From CAUZIB01 sp963663925 (GTDB lineage: Bacteria; Acidobacteriota; Vicinamibacteria; Vicinamibacterales; UBA8438), in contig OZ250139.1 of the NCBI GenBank assembly GCA_965237405.1, forward strand, positions 620,001 to 684,000: 64,000 nucleotides of DNA, in the 5' to 3' direction. Position 1 is the stretch's first letter, and every line of letters starts with the position of its first letter. A program made the translations under genes and the position numbers. The notes beneath the pieces are model-generated. The model had not been told where the DNA came from. It saw only the letters and a list, made by a program, of their open reading frames with translations, and made no database searches. Positions 52,261 to 60,734 of this stretch are shown piece after piece.

Positions 52261-54360
52261 CTAGAGGTCCTTGAAACCCCTTCCGGATCGCGCGAGATCA
52301 GCCAGCAGGTGGGCCGGCTTCAGCCGTTCGCCGTAGGCGTCGTAGAGCCGCTGCATGGTCTCATAGATTGTTGAGATGCCGACCTGGTCGGCCCAGTACA
52401 TCGGACCACCACGATAGCGCGGAAAACCGTAACCGTTGATCCACACAATGTCGATGTCGCTGGATCGGATTGCGATGCCTTCAGACAGGATCTTCGCGCC
52501 CTCGTTGATAAGTGGGTACAGACACCGTGGGACGATTTCCGCATCGTCGATCGGTCGCCTCGTAATCCCTAGCTCAGCAGAGACCTTGACAATGAGATCC
52601 TCGATCGTCGGATCGGGAATTGGTGTGCGGCTGCCGGGTTTGTACCGATACCACCCGGCGTTTGTCTTCTGTCCAAAGCGTCCCAGCTCGCAGATTCGGT
52701 CCGCGACCGTCGAGTAGCGTAGGTGCTTGGGGCGAGTCGCAGCCTGTCGTTGTCGGATGCGCCAACTGATGTCCAGACCGGCCAGGTCGGCCATCTGGTA
52801 GGGTCCCATCGGCATGCCAAAATCGTAGATAGCCTTGTCAATTTGGTGGGGAAGAGCGCCCTCTTCAAGCAGGAAGTCCGCCTGACACCGATAGGCATAG
52901 AGCATACGGTTGCCGACGAAACCATCACAGACCCCAACTAGAACACCAACTTTACCGAGTCGTTTTGACAGCTGCATGACCGTCGCGATCGTCTCGGCCG
53001 ACGTGTGTGTGCCTCGGATGTTCTCCATCAGCCTCATCACGTTGGCTGGGCTAAAGAAGTGGGTTCCGATCACCCGGTCGGGGCGACGGGTTGCTGCCGC
53101 GATCTCGTTGATGTCGAGGGTCGAAGTATTCGTCGCCAAAATCGTATCTGGCCGACACCTGTCGTCGAGGGTTCGAAACACGTCCTTCTTGAGCTTCATG
53201 TCTTCGAAGACCGCCTCGACGACGATGTCTGCGGTCTTGATGTCACGGTAGGCGGTTGTCGGTGAGATCAGCGCCATCCGCTCGTCCATTTCGGATTGGG
53301 ACAGGCATCCCTTTCTAACCGTGGACTCGTAGTTCTTGCGGACCGTTGCCATTCCTCGCTCGATGGCGTCTCGCGAAACTTCAAGGACTACGACAGGGAT
53401 CTGGGCGTTCGCGAAGTTCATTGCGATTCCGCCCCCCATGGTTCCGTAGCCGATCACTGCGGCCTCACGTATCGGTCGTGTCGGCGTCGTTCTAGGCACA
53501 TCGGGGATCTTAGAGACCTCACGTTCGGCGAAGAAGATGCGGCGAAGCGTCTTCGACTGATCCGACCTGACTAACGTCTCAAATAATTCGCGCTCTTTGG
53601 CGAGGCCTTCCTCGAACGGCAGGTCGACCGCCGCCCGAATGGCGTCTACGCAGGCGTACGGTGCGACATAGCCACGGGCGCCCTTAGCCATGTGCCGGCG
53701 GAAGTCGTCGAACATCGATGGGTTCTGACGTGCGTCGTCCAGGCCATCCTGCCGCTGGCTGGTTTTTCGAATGGCTTCGGGTCGGCCGACCAGGTCTCGA
53801 GCGAACGCCACCGCTGCCGGCACGAGTTCGTCGATGACGATTCGGTCCACGATGCCGAGGGCGTAGGCGCGCTCGACCGGTAGCAGGCTTCCTCCGACGA
53901 TGATGTCAAGGGCGTTTTGGACGCCAATGAGTCGAGGGAGCCGCTGGGTGCCACCGGCACCAGGTACGAAGCCGAGCGTCACCTCCGGCAGTCCGAGGCG
54001 TGTGCGGAGCGATGCGAGTCGATAGTGGCATCCGAGCGCCACTTCCAGCCCACCCCCGGCAGCGACGCCATGAATCGCCGCGACGACCGGGTGCGGTGAG
54101 TCCTCGATCTTGTTGATGACGTGTGGAAGGTGTGGAACTCCGGGTGGGATCGATGTTCCAGACTCACGGATGTCGGCACCGGCACAGAACATCGTGCCGG
54201 CGCCGGTGATCACGATTGCCTCGATACTCTTTTCCGCAATGGCCTCGTTGACGCAGTCGGCGAGGCCACGTCGGACGGCGAAGCTGAGTCCGTTCACCGG
54301 GGGGTTCTGGAGCGTAATGATCCCGACGTTTACGTCGCGCGTGAGGGTGACGGAGGACAC
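52261..54360 (-). CDS. Bifunctional enoyl-CoA hydratase / 3-hydroxyacyl-CoA dehydrogenase (FadB/FadJ-like)
   Basis: A 699-residue fusion. The N-terminal crotonase domain has VITGAGTMFCAGADIRE, IHGVAAGGGLEVALGCHYRL and LPEVTLGFVPGAGGTQRLP with the catalytic Glu residues. The dehydrogenase domain starts near residue 295 with VIGYGTMGGGIAMNFANAQI, then ILATNTSTLDINEIA, GTHFFSPANVM and GFVGNRMLYAY. The C-terminus has a duplicated 3HCDH domain. It carries out hydration and NAD oxidation of beta-oxidation. A thiolase is not in the window. Confidence 0.96.
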   Translation of the reverse strand: MSSVTLTRDVNVGIITLQNPPVNGLSFAVRRGLADCVNEAIAEKSIEAIVITGAGTMFCAGADIRESGTSIPPGVPHLPHVINKIEDSPHPVVAAIHGVAAGGGLEVALGCHYRLASLRTRLGLPEVTLGFVPGAGGTQRLPRLIGVQNALDIIVGGSLLPVERAYALGIVDRIVIDELVPAAVAFARDLVGRPEAIRKTSQRQDGLDDARQNPSMFDDFRRHMAKGARGYVAPYACVDAIRAAVDLPFEEGLAKERELFETLVRSDQSKTLRRIFFAEREVSKIPDVPRTTPTRPIREAAVIGYGTMGGGIAMNFANAQIPVVVLEVSRDAIERGMATVRKNYESTVRKGCLSQSEMDERMALISPTTAYRDIKTADIVVEAVFEDMKLKKDVFRTLDDRCRPDTILATNTSTLDINEIAAATRRPDRVIGTHFFSPANVMRLMENIRGTHTSAETIATVMQLSKRLGKVGVLVGVCDGFVGNRMLYAYRCQADFLLEEGALPHQIDKAIYDFGMPMGPYQMADLAGLDISWRIRQRQAATRPKHLRYSTVADRICELGRFGQKTNAGWYRYKPGSRTPIPDPTIEDLIVKVSAELGITRRPIDDAEIVPRCLYPLINEGAKILSEGIAIRSSDIDIVWINGYGFPRYRGGPMYWADQVGISTIYETMQRLYDAYGERLKPAHLLADLARSGRGFKDL

Positions 54361-54391
54361 GTCTTCGAGCCTACACCAACTCAGGTTCGGA

Positions 54392-54928
54392 TTACGGTGT
54401 CGTGAGTGCTTCGACGATGGCGTTAGCCGCTACGTTTGCCTTTGTCCGTATCTCGTCGTCGGTTGCGTCTTGTATCGGATGCGGAACGAACACGGCCTGC
54501 TCAGCGATGCTCGGCATACCGAGTGCCGTCGACTGGCGAACTGTCGCGCTTACGAACTCGCTTGAGGCAACCATCACGCTCGGAATTCCGCGCGCTTCGT
54601 AGTCGACCAGGTCGTGCACACTGCACGACGTGCACGATCCTCAATCAGCTAATGCTTGGATGACCGCATCACACCGTTCGGCCACTTCTCGGCGGAGGTC
54701 CGACGGTGCCGGTTTGGTGAATGTCGGCTTGCGGAGGCGAACGATCTCGATATGTGGGTATCGTCCGGCCAGGATTCGCTCGAGCTGATCGCAAAAGACG
54801 TCGCCGCGCGGTTTCGAGATGTCAACGATACCAACCCGCCCGCTGAATCGATTGGGTCGGTTAGCCGGGTGGCGAGCGATCGGATCCTGTTCGTCGGATG
54901 GATCGAGTATGACCAGCGGCTCAGTCAT
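54392..54928 (-). CDS. UGSC family selenoprotein with in-frame UGA (Sec96)
   Basis: From ATG 54928 behind AGGAG the protein runs 95 codons (IVDISKPRGDVFCDQLERIL, CDAVIQALAD) to TGA at 54643-54641. The frame then continues as GSCTSCSVHDLVDYEARG and on for 82 more residues to TAA 54392. The sequence at the UGA is Sec-Gly-Ser-Cys, the defining motif of the UGSC (seleno)protein family, in which the first residue is Sec or Cys. Total length with Sec is 178 residues, typical for the family. A perfect SECIS-like hairpin follows. A Cys pair (99 and 102) next to Sec suggests a redox centre. The biochemical role is unproven. Confidence 0.92.
54611..54629 (-). promoter_or_regulatory. Candidate bacterial SECIS element (UGSC gene)
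   Basis: In the mRNA, 11 bases after the UGA, GTCGTGCA pairs with TGCACGAC (eight perfect pairs) around the three-base loop GTG. The loop starts 19 bases after UGA and its first base is G, which satisfies bacterial SECIS rules for SelB binding. Confidence 0.8.
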
Positions 54929-55062
54929 TACGTGATCCTACTCCTGGTTGTCGGCAGCGGGTGAGTTATCGTTTTCATCTTCTGCACCGACTCTGCCAGC
55001 CGATTCATGTGGGTCTAGCGAATCTGTTTACACGGTGTGTAGTTAACGTCGATTAAGGGCAG

Positions 55063-56712
55063 TTAGGTGTCGATACGTTTGGTTACCGCAGTCGAACTTG
55101 TACCGCCAGACGCCCACCCCCCAACAACGGCCGAGAACTTCCCTGCGCTGCCACCGGCAACCACGATGAGGATGTCACTATCTCGCTGAAACTTCGGTAG
55201 ATAACGGTCAAGTGCGGTGGATAATGGTCGGCCGTTCGCATCTAGCCAATCTGGTGGCAATGCCCGAGATGTCATGCCCTTCTCGCAGTCTTTGTCCGGA
55301 AGTAACTCGCGAAGTGGCCGGGATGTTGTTGCCTGAATCTTGGCCCGCACAGCATCCTTTGAGAAGCCGTCGCGCGCGAACGTTCGCGCGTGCTCGGGTG
55401 AAACGACCAGTAGCACCTCGCTCATGCGGTGGAGCTTGACATGGGCGACGCTTTCCAACGAAAGCCCAAAGCTCGTGGCCAGCGATGCAGCACTTCTCGA
55501 TAACTGGTCGCGGATAGCGCGCGGGGCCTCACCAGCAAAGACTGTTACGGTGCTATCACCAGCGGCGTAGCCTCGCTCAAGATGGAGCGGATCCCAGCAG
55601 CTCGCTTCCTCGTTCTCGCCGATGCAACAAGTGAACTTCCCGGGTTGACCGAGCGTGGACATGTCGACTTCGCGCGGCCGGCCGCCACCGACGTTTCGGA
55701 CCACCAGCTGCAGGGCCCGTCCGATGGTTGCGTTGGCACGCGAACCCTGGCCAAACACGTTGCCGCCACAGTTGACACCAAGCGCGTGCCTGATCGGTCC
55801 GTTGACCACGATGACAGGGCCGACGAAATACGTTGTGGCCAGCACTCCGTGAAGATTGAACTCGTTCGTACATGCGGCTTCGACCGCCGCCAGCACGACC
55901 GGGAGATACTCAGGGCGACATCCGGCCATCACCGCGTTGATCGCCACCTTTTCGACTGTCGCTGGAGCGAGGTTGGGAGGGACGTGCGCGATGATCTCGC
56001 TTGGAGCACGCGAGGTTCCGCTGAGCATTCTGACTACGCGGTCCTCGGTCGGGGGAACCACCGGAAGACCATCCGTTAAACCATGATCGGCAAGGAACTC
56101 GAACGGATCATCATTCAGTGGTATTTGCACTCGACGTGAGCCGAGCGTGAGCGCCCCGTGCGCAACAGCCAGCCGCCGAGCGACGTCTGGGTCATGGGCG
56201 CGCGAGCCACACCCTGGACGGGAGTTAGGTAGGCGTCCGGTGACCGTGTCCACGTCGGATAGCCTCGCCTCATCGACAACGCACGCGTCCACGGCGTGAC
56301 GTACCAGCTCGAGCCACTCCTGTTTGACCCACCCTTCGAACCGCGCGAGTACTGTCCCGTCGCCTTCCGTCAGTACAAGGGTGGGCACTGCGTCGAAACC
56401 GTACATCGATGAGACTTCCAGCGTTTCGTCTCGAACGACCGGTACTGTCAGCCCGACCCGGTCGGTAAACGTTCGGGTGTCGTTCAGGTCGCTCTGCGAG
56501 ATTGCGAGGACGCGCAACCGTTCAGCTCCAATCGCTTGATGCAGCGCTTCAGCCACGGGAGCGACGAGTTGGCAGGTCTCACAGTCGTGCTTGAAGAAGA
56601 AGAGCAGCTGAGCCGGTTGGGCCGCCGATCCAGGGAACGGTTGTTCCTGGGCGTCCAGATCGGCGAGCACGAATGGCGCGGCGAGCACACCAGGTTCTAG
56701 GAACGTCGACAT
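55063..56712 (-). CDS. Thioredoxin-fold protein with large C-terminal domain linked to UGSC genes
   Basis: A 549-residue protein. Residues 1-140 are a thioredoxin/TlpA-like domain with a CETC centre (Cys44, Cys47) after LLFFFKHD and a cis-Pro in FDAVPTLVL. No signal peptide is seen. From about residue 195 a conserved domain follows (FLADHGLTDGLPVVPPTEDR, MAGCRPEYLPVVLAAVEAAC, GVNCGGNVFGQGSRANATIG, TCCIGENEEAS, ILIVVAGGSAGKFSAVVGGW) with many conserved Cys. I know this type as a neighbour of UGSC genes but not its function. It is upstream of the UGSC gene on the same strand, 134 bases apart. Confidence 0.85.
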   Translation of the reverse strand: MSTFLEPGVLAAPFVLADLDAQEQPFPGSAAQPAQLLFFFKHDCETCQLVAPVAEALHQAIGAERLRVLAISQSDLNDTRTFTDRVGLTVPVVRDETLEVSSMYGFDAVPTLVLTEGDGTVLARFEGWVKQEWLELVRHAVDACVVDEARLSDVDTVTGRLPNSRPGCGSRAHDPDVARRLAVAHGALTLGSRRVQIPLNDDPFEFLADHGLTDGLPVVPPTEDRVVRMLSGTSRAPSEIIAHVPPNLAPATVEKVAINAVMAGCRPEYLPVVLAAVEAACTNEFNLHGVLATTYFVGPVIVVNGPIRHALGVNCGGNVFGQGSRANATIGRALQLVVRNVGGGRPREVDMSTLGQPGKFTCCIGENEEASCWDPLHLERGYAAGDSTVTVFAGEAPRAIRDQLSRSAASLATSFGLSLESVAHVKLHRMSEVLLVVSPEHARTFARDGFSKDAVRAKIQATTSRPLRELLPDKDCEKGMTSRALPPDWLDANGRPLSTALDRYLPKFQRDSDILIVVAGGSAGKFSAVVGGWASGGTSSTAVTKRIDT

Positions 56713-56726
56713 AGCTGGGTATCAGG

Positions 56727-58784
56727 CTATCCGGGCAACCGGAGTGCGATCAATGAGGGGACACGCGATCCACCGACTGTAAGCGCGATGTACTGCCGTC
56801 CGTCGAGCATATAGGTCATTGGGGTTCCGATCGCCCCGCCGGGAAGATCAACCGCCGCTCGTTCGTCGCCGGTGGCCTTGTCTAACGCAACGAGACGCGG
56901 GCCGTTGTTCGTTCCCCCGGTCGTCAGTGCATAGATCAATAGTGTCTTGGTGACAAGAGGACCCGAACGGCTGCTGTCGCCGCCAAGCGGTGGCAGGTTG
57001 AGATCGCGAAGCATCGGGAGGTTTCGAATCCGGTCACCGTTTCCCATGGGCTTCATCCAGACGTGCTCGCCCATAGTGAGGTCAATCGCCGTCATGCGTG
57101 AGTATGGTGGCTTTAGGAGCGGAAGTCCCTGGGGTAGCTGAGGACGATGTGTTAGTCCACCTCGGACTTCGATGACGTCTAGCGTTGCGTTCTCGCCCGG
57201 TTCGGGCTCACGAAAGTGCTTAACCGAGAACAAGTTATTTGAGGGTACGTATAGGATGCCTGTTTCTGGGTCGAAACCGGCGCCTGACCAGTTCCCGCCG
57301 CCAGCAGCGCTTGGCCGCTGGAGCGTTCCCTGCATGGACTGCGGTGTAAAAAGTGGCCCGATGCGGTAGGGGTGGACTGCCTCAATCGCCATCTGGCGAA
57401 TCTCTGGGGTGAAATCAATCAAGTCCTCGATTGCCACGCCCTGAAATTCAAACGGTTTGGGCTTTGTCGGGAACGGTTGAGTCGGTGAGGGATGCTCGCC
57501 AGGCACGTCGGTGTCGGTTGAAACGGGACGCTCTTCGATTGGCCAAATCGGTTCGCCCGTCTGGCGGTCGAAGACGTAGGTGAACCCTTGCTTGCTGATT
57601 TGCGCGAGCGCCTTGACCGTGCCTTGGCCCTTAACCTCGATGTTCACGAGGTTGGGTGCAGTCGGGAAATCGTAGTCCCACAGCCCATGGTGTACCGCCT
57701 GGAAATGCCATGCACGCTCACCAGTTTCAAGATCAAGGGCAATAATGCTTTCGGCAAAGAGGTTGTTCCCTAGGCGATGACCACCGTAGTAGTCAGGTGC
57801 GGGCGTATTCGTCGGGAGGTAGATGTAGCCAAGCTGGGGGTCGGCGCTCATAAAAGACCAAACCCCAACCTTGCCGCTGGTCCGCCACGAGTCGCCGTCC
57901 CATGTATCGTTGCCGTACTCGTCGCCCTGCGGGATCGTGTGGAACGTCCACTTGGTTGCACCTGTTCTGGCGTCGAAGGCACGTATCCAGCCAGGGGGGG
58001 ATTCCTTGGTGATGTTGTACGAGGAAATGGATGACGGGGTGACGACGGTGTCGTTCACGACAAACGGTGGCGATTGGACTGAATAGAGCAGTGCGTTCAG
58101 CCAGTCGCGGTGCCCGCGCTCGGCGCGAGGGAGATCGTGCGTCAGGTCAACTCGACCGTCTTCGCCGAAGTCCGAGCAAGGCCGCCCGGTCTTCGCGTCA
58201 ACGCAGACGAGATATCCGTTCCCCGTCCCGAAGAAAATTCGTTCGTCGTTCCGTTCCGTGTCATCTGACCAGTACGCGACCCCACGCTGATTCCAGCGTG
58301 CGGTCATCGTCGTGGTGCCCTCCTCGTAGGACTTGGAGTTGAAGACCCACAGTGTCTTACCCGTCCGCGCGTCGATCGACGCAGCCTGCGACGTCGGCAT
58401 GTTAATGAAGAGGCGCCCGCCAATCATGAGCGGGGTCGCCTTAAAGTTAGTGATCGTCGGCGGCATGCTGTCACGCCATCGGTTAAGGTCGCGCCGATTT
58501 AGCTCCTCGAAGATCAAGCTTGAATCGGTCCACCATTCTCCGCCCCCAGGGGTGTCGATGCTCATGAAGCCATCCACTGACTGCCAGACCCAGACGACCT
58601 TGAGGTCGTCAAAGTTGCTCGCATCGATCTGGTCGAGCGGGGAGTACTTTGTGCTGCCGAGGTCGCCGCCGTAGGTGGGCCACTCGCCGTTCGCCGGTGC
58701 TCCGTGTTGGGTGAGTACCGGTTCGTTGCTGATCCCAAGCACGATGCACACCACGCCGATGCATCGTTTCGTCCTTCCGGTCAT
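56727..58784 (-). CDS. PQQ-dependent dehydrogenase (quinoprotein), exported
   Basis: ATG 58784 (MTGRTKRCIGVV) begins a signal peptide; upstream codons cross a G11/C11 run and are unlikely. The 685-residue eight-bladed propeller has GEWPTYGGDLGSTKYSPLDQ, IDARTGKTLWVFNSKSYEEG, LGYIYLPTNTPAPDYYGGHR, ALDLETGERAWHFQAVHHGL and GGNWSGAGFDPETGILYVPS repeats. No CxxCH is seen, so it lacks the haem domain of quinohaemoproteins and must pass electrons to another carrier. It oxidises an alcohol or sugar in the periplasm. It is divergent from the hypothetical gene at 58868. Confidence 0.93.
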   Translation of the reverse strand: MTGRTKRCIGVVCIVLGISNEPVLTQHGAPANGEWPTYGGDLGSTKYSPLDQIDASNFDDLKVVWVWQSVDGFMSIDTPGGGEWWTDSSLIFEELNRRDLNRWRDSMPPTITNFKATPLMIGGRLFINMPTSQAASIDARTGKTLWVFNSKSYEEGTTTMTARWNQRGVAYWSDDTERNDERIFFGTGNGYLVCVDAKTGRPCSDFGEDGRVDLTHDLPRAERGHRDWLNALLYSVQSPPFVVNDTVVTPSSISSYNITKESPPGWIRAFDARTGATKWTFHTIPQGDEYGNDTWDGDSWRTSGKVGVWSFMSADPQLGYIYLPTNTPAPDYYGGHRLGNNLFAESIIALDLETGERAWHFQAVHHGLWDYDFPTAPNLVNIEVKGQGTVKALAQISKQGFTYVFDRQTGEPIWPIEERPVSTDTDVPGEHPSPTQPFPTKPKPFEFQGVAIEDLIDFTPEIRQMAIEAVHPYRIGPLFTPQSMQGTLQRPSAAGGGNWSGAGFDPETGILYVPSNNLFSVKHFREPEPGENATLDVIEVRGGLTHRPQLPQGLPLLKPPYSRMTAIDLTMGEHVWMKPMGNGDRIRNLPMLRDLNLPPLGGDSSRSGPLVTKTLLIYALTTGGTNNGPRLVALDKATGDERAAVDLPGGAIGTPMTYMLDGRQYIALTVGGSRVPSLIALRLPG

Positions 58785-58811
58785 GCAACCCTTAATCTTA
58801 TCGCACACTTT

Positions 58812-58822
58812 GGGGGGGGGGG
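58812..58822. repeat. G11 homopolymer upstream of the PQQ-dehydrogenase
   Basis: Eleven consecutive G lie 28 bases upstream of the dehydrogenase start (C-run on its strand) and 46 bases upstream of the divergent gene. The length equals that of the run at 49231. Confidence 0.9.
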
Positions 58823-58867
58823 AGAGGGAGCACGCAATGTATCTGCGCGCTGTTACAATGGCAGCAC

Positions 58868-59551
58868 ATGGGACGCGCGGGACCCGTGGCTCTAGCATTG
58901 ATGGCCGCCGTTGCGTGGTGGGGTCAAATCCAATCAGTTGACTCCGCTCAGTTCCGACCTCGTCCTGCCCCCGAGACTTATCACTGGATTCTTCCAGTCA
59001 ACCTACCTGGCGTCGAGGTAGCGACGCTTCACCCAAATGATTGCTACACCATACGGGAGGCTCGCGGGACGGCGTATTTCGGTGAGCTGCCGCCGGCGTT
59101 GGCGGAATCTCAACGTAAGCTGATGCAACCCTACGCTCATCTCGTCGAGACCCACCACCCTCATGTCGAGTGTCAGCAGATAGCGTGCTTCCGGGTTGCG
59201 ATGCTCACCGCCGCGATCGAGCGAGAATTGAAACGTGTCGACCAGCTCCGATTATTGCGCGGCGTGAATCATCGACCGTCACCGGTTGACGCTTGGTTCG
59301 GCGGTGCATACACGGATGTCGGGTCGGATGACCGCCGCGTGTACCGGAACACCCCTGAGCAGCAGATGGTGTTTCGGCATCTTGGTGCCAGCGCTCGTGG
59401 CAATTGCTACGAGGCCAAAGCACCGCGGACGCTCTCGATTCACGTTCGCGACCAGCAGGTAGATCGGTCTCGAGCTGGCGTCTACAGCGGATTCTTATAT
59501 ATTGAACACCACCACCCGGTGATAGTGGGTGAGCAGATCGCGAGAGGGTGA
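58868..59551 (+). CDS. Exported hypothetical protein
   Basis: A 227-residue protein with signal peptide (LALMAAVAWWGQIQSVDSAQ). The mature part is rich in His, Arg and Tyr and has Cys residues in NDCYTIREARG, VECQQIACFRV and GNCYEAKAP. One helix (LTAAIERELKRVDQL) is clear. No family is recognised. The next gene starts at its stop (GTG overlap or ATG 59560), so it is co-transcribed with the metallo-hydrolase. Confidence 0.65.
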   Translation: MGRAGPVALALMAAVAWWGQIQSVDSAQFRPRPAPETYHWILPVNLPGVEVATLHPNDCYTIREARGTAYFGELPPALAESQRKLMQPYAHLVETHHPHVECQQIACFRVAMLTAAIERELKRVDQLRLLRGVNHRPSPVDAWFGGAYTDVGSDDRRVYRNTPEQQMVFRHLGASARGNCYEAKAPRTLSIHVRDQQVDRSRAGVYSGFLYIEHHHPVIVGEQIARG

Positions 59552-59559
59552 GAATCAGC

Positions 59560-60663
59560 ATGTCAATGATGCCACGTACATTCCTCGTCGTTGCGGTCGT
59601 GGTGGCCGCTGCTTGGTCCGCAATTATTCTCGGTCCGGCCGTCGGTCCGGTCGAGCTTGGCGCCGCGCAGACGACCCGTCCGAATCCAGAGAGGCCGGCG
59701 TATCGGTTCGAAGAGTTGGCCAATGGGGTGCACTTCGCGGTTGGCACCGGGGCGATGACCGTGATGAGTAACGCGTTGGTGATCGTCAATGACGATCACG
59801 TCATGTTGGTTGACACGAGCGTTACGCCGGCGGCCGCACGGGCCTTAGTCGGTCAGATTAGCATTGACCTTACGGGAAAACCGATTCGCTACGTCTTTAA
59901 TTCGCATTACCACTTCGATCACGCGCACGGCAATCAGGTCTTCGGAGAGGGAGTCGAGATCATCGGCCACGAATACGTGAGGATGATGCACCTGAGCAAC
60001 GTGCTCGTGCAGCGCACCAACCGGGGCTTCACTGAGGTCATCCCGGACCAGATCGCGGAGCTGAAGGCCGAAATTGCCCGCACCACCGATCCAGTAGAAG
60101 GCGAGAGACTCAAGATGGACCTCCGAGTGCGTGAGGCTCACTGGAATGCGCTTCAGGAGACCGCGGTGACTCCGCCGAACGTGACCTACCGGGATGTCTT
60201 GACTCTTTATAAGGGTGGGCGGGAAGTTCAGCTTCACTTCGTCGGTCGTGGACACACCGGCGGCGATACGATGGTGTTCCTGCCAGCCGAGCGCATTGTT
60301 TTCACCGGCGACTTCCTTCTCGGGAGTCCGGGTGGTCCACGATTACCGTATATGGGCGACGCCTATACCGACGAGTGGCCCCAGAGTCTCGAGCGCCTCA
60401 AGGGCCTTGACTTTGACCTGATTGTGCCCGGTCACGGCACCCCGTTCCGCGATCGCGAGCAGATCACCTACTTGCAACGCTACCTGCGCGATCTCTGGTC
60501 GCAGGTTGCAGGTTTTCGTACCGATGGGCTGTCGGTCGAGCAGGCGACTGTGCGCATCGACTTGAGTCGGCATGCCGCGCACTACGGCGAGCGGGTGTCG
60601 AATGTCGATCCTCGCGCGGTCGCACGCATTTACGAACTCCTGCAAATCCGCGGGGCGGTGTAG
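59560..60663 (+). CDS. Exported MBL-fold metallo-hydrolase
   Basis: ATG 59560 is preferred to GTG 59548. The 367-residue product has a signal peptide (TFLVVAVVVAAAWSAI) and a metallo-beta-lactamase fold. Zinc motif HYHFDHAHGN (HxHxDH), further His in HEYVRMMH and GRGHTGGDTMVFLP, Asp in VFTGDFLLGSPG and His in LIVPGHGTP. Periplasmic hydrolases of this type open lactones or esters. It pairs with the preceding hypothetical gene and ends in a terminator. Confidence 0.92.
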   Translation: MSMMPRTFLVVAVVVAAAWSAIILGPAVGPVELGAAQTTRPNPERPAYRFEELANGVHFAVGTGAMTVMSNALVIVNDDHVMLVDTSVTPAAARALVGQISIDLTGKPIRYVFNSHYHFDHAHGNQVFGEGVEIIGHEYVRMMHLSNVLVQRTNRGFTEVIPDQIAELKAEIARTTDPVEGERLKMDLRVREAHWNALQETAVTPPNVTYRDVLTLYKGGREVQLHFVGRGHTGGDTMVFLPAERIVFTGDFLLGSPGGPRLPYMGDAYTDEWPQSLERLKGLDFDLIVPGHGTPFRDREQITYLQRYLRDLWSQVAGFRTDGLSVEQATVRIDLSRHAAHYGERVSNVDPRAVARIYELLQIRGAV

Positions 60664-60669
60664 CGCATT

Positions 60670-60689
60670 AGCCGCCTGGGGCGGTTTTT
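60670..60689 (+). terminator. Rho-independent terminator after the MBL gene
   Basis: CCGCC TGG GGCGG followed by TTTTT, seven to ten bases after the stop codon at 60663. Confidence 0.75.
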
Positions 60690-60734
60690 GTTTCCCGCAC
60701 GACCTTCGCGTGCCGGCCCGCCGGCATCAACAAT

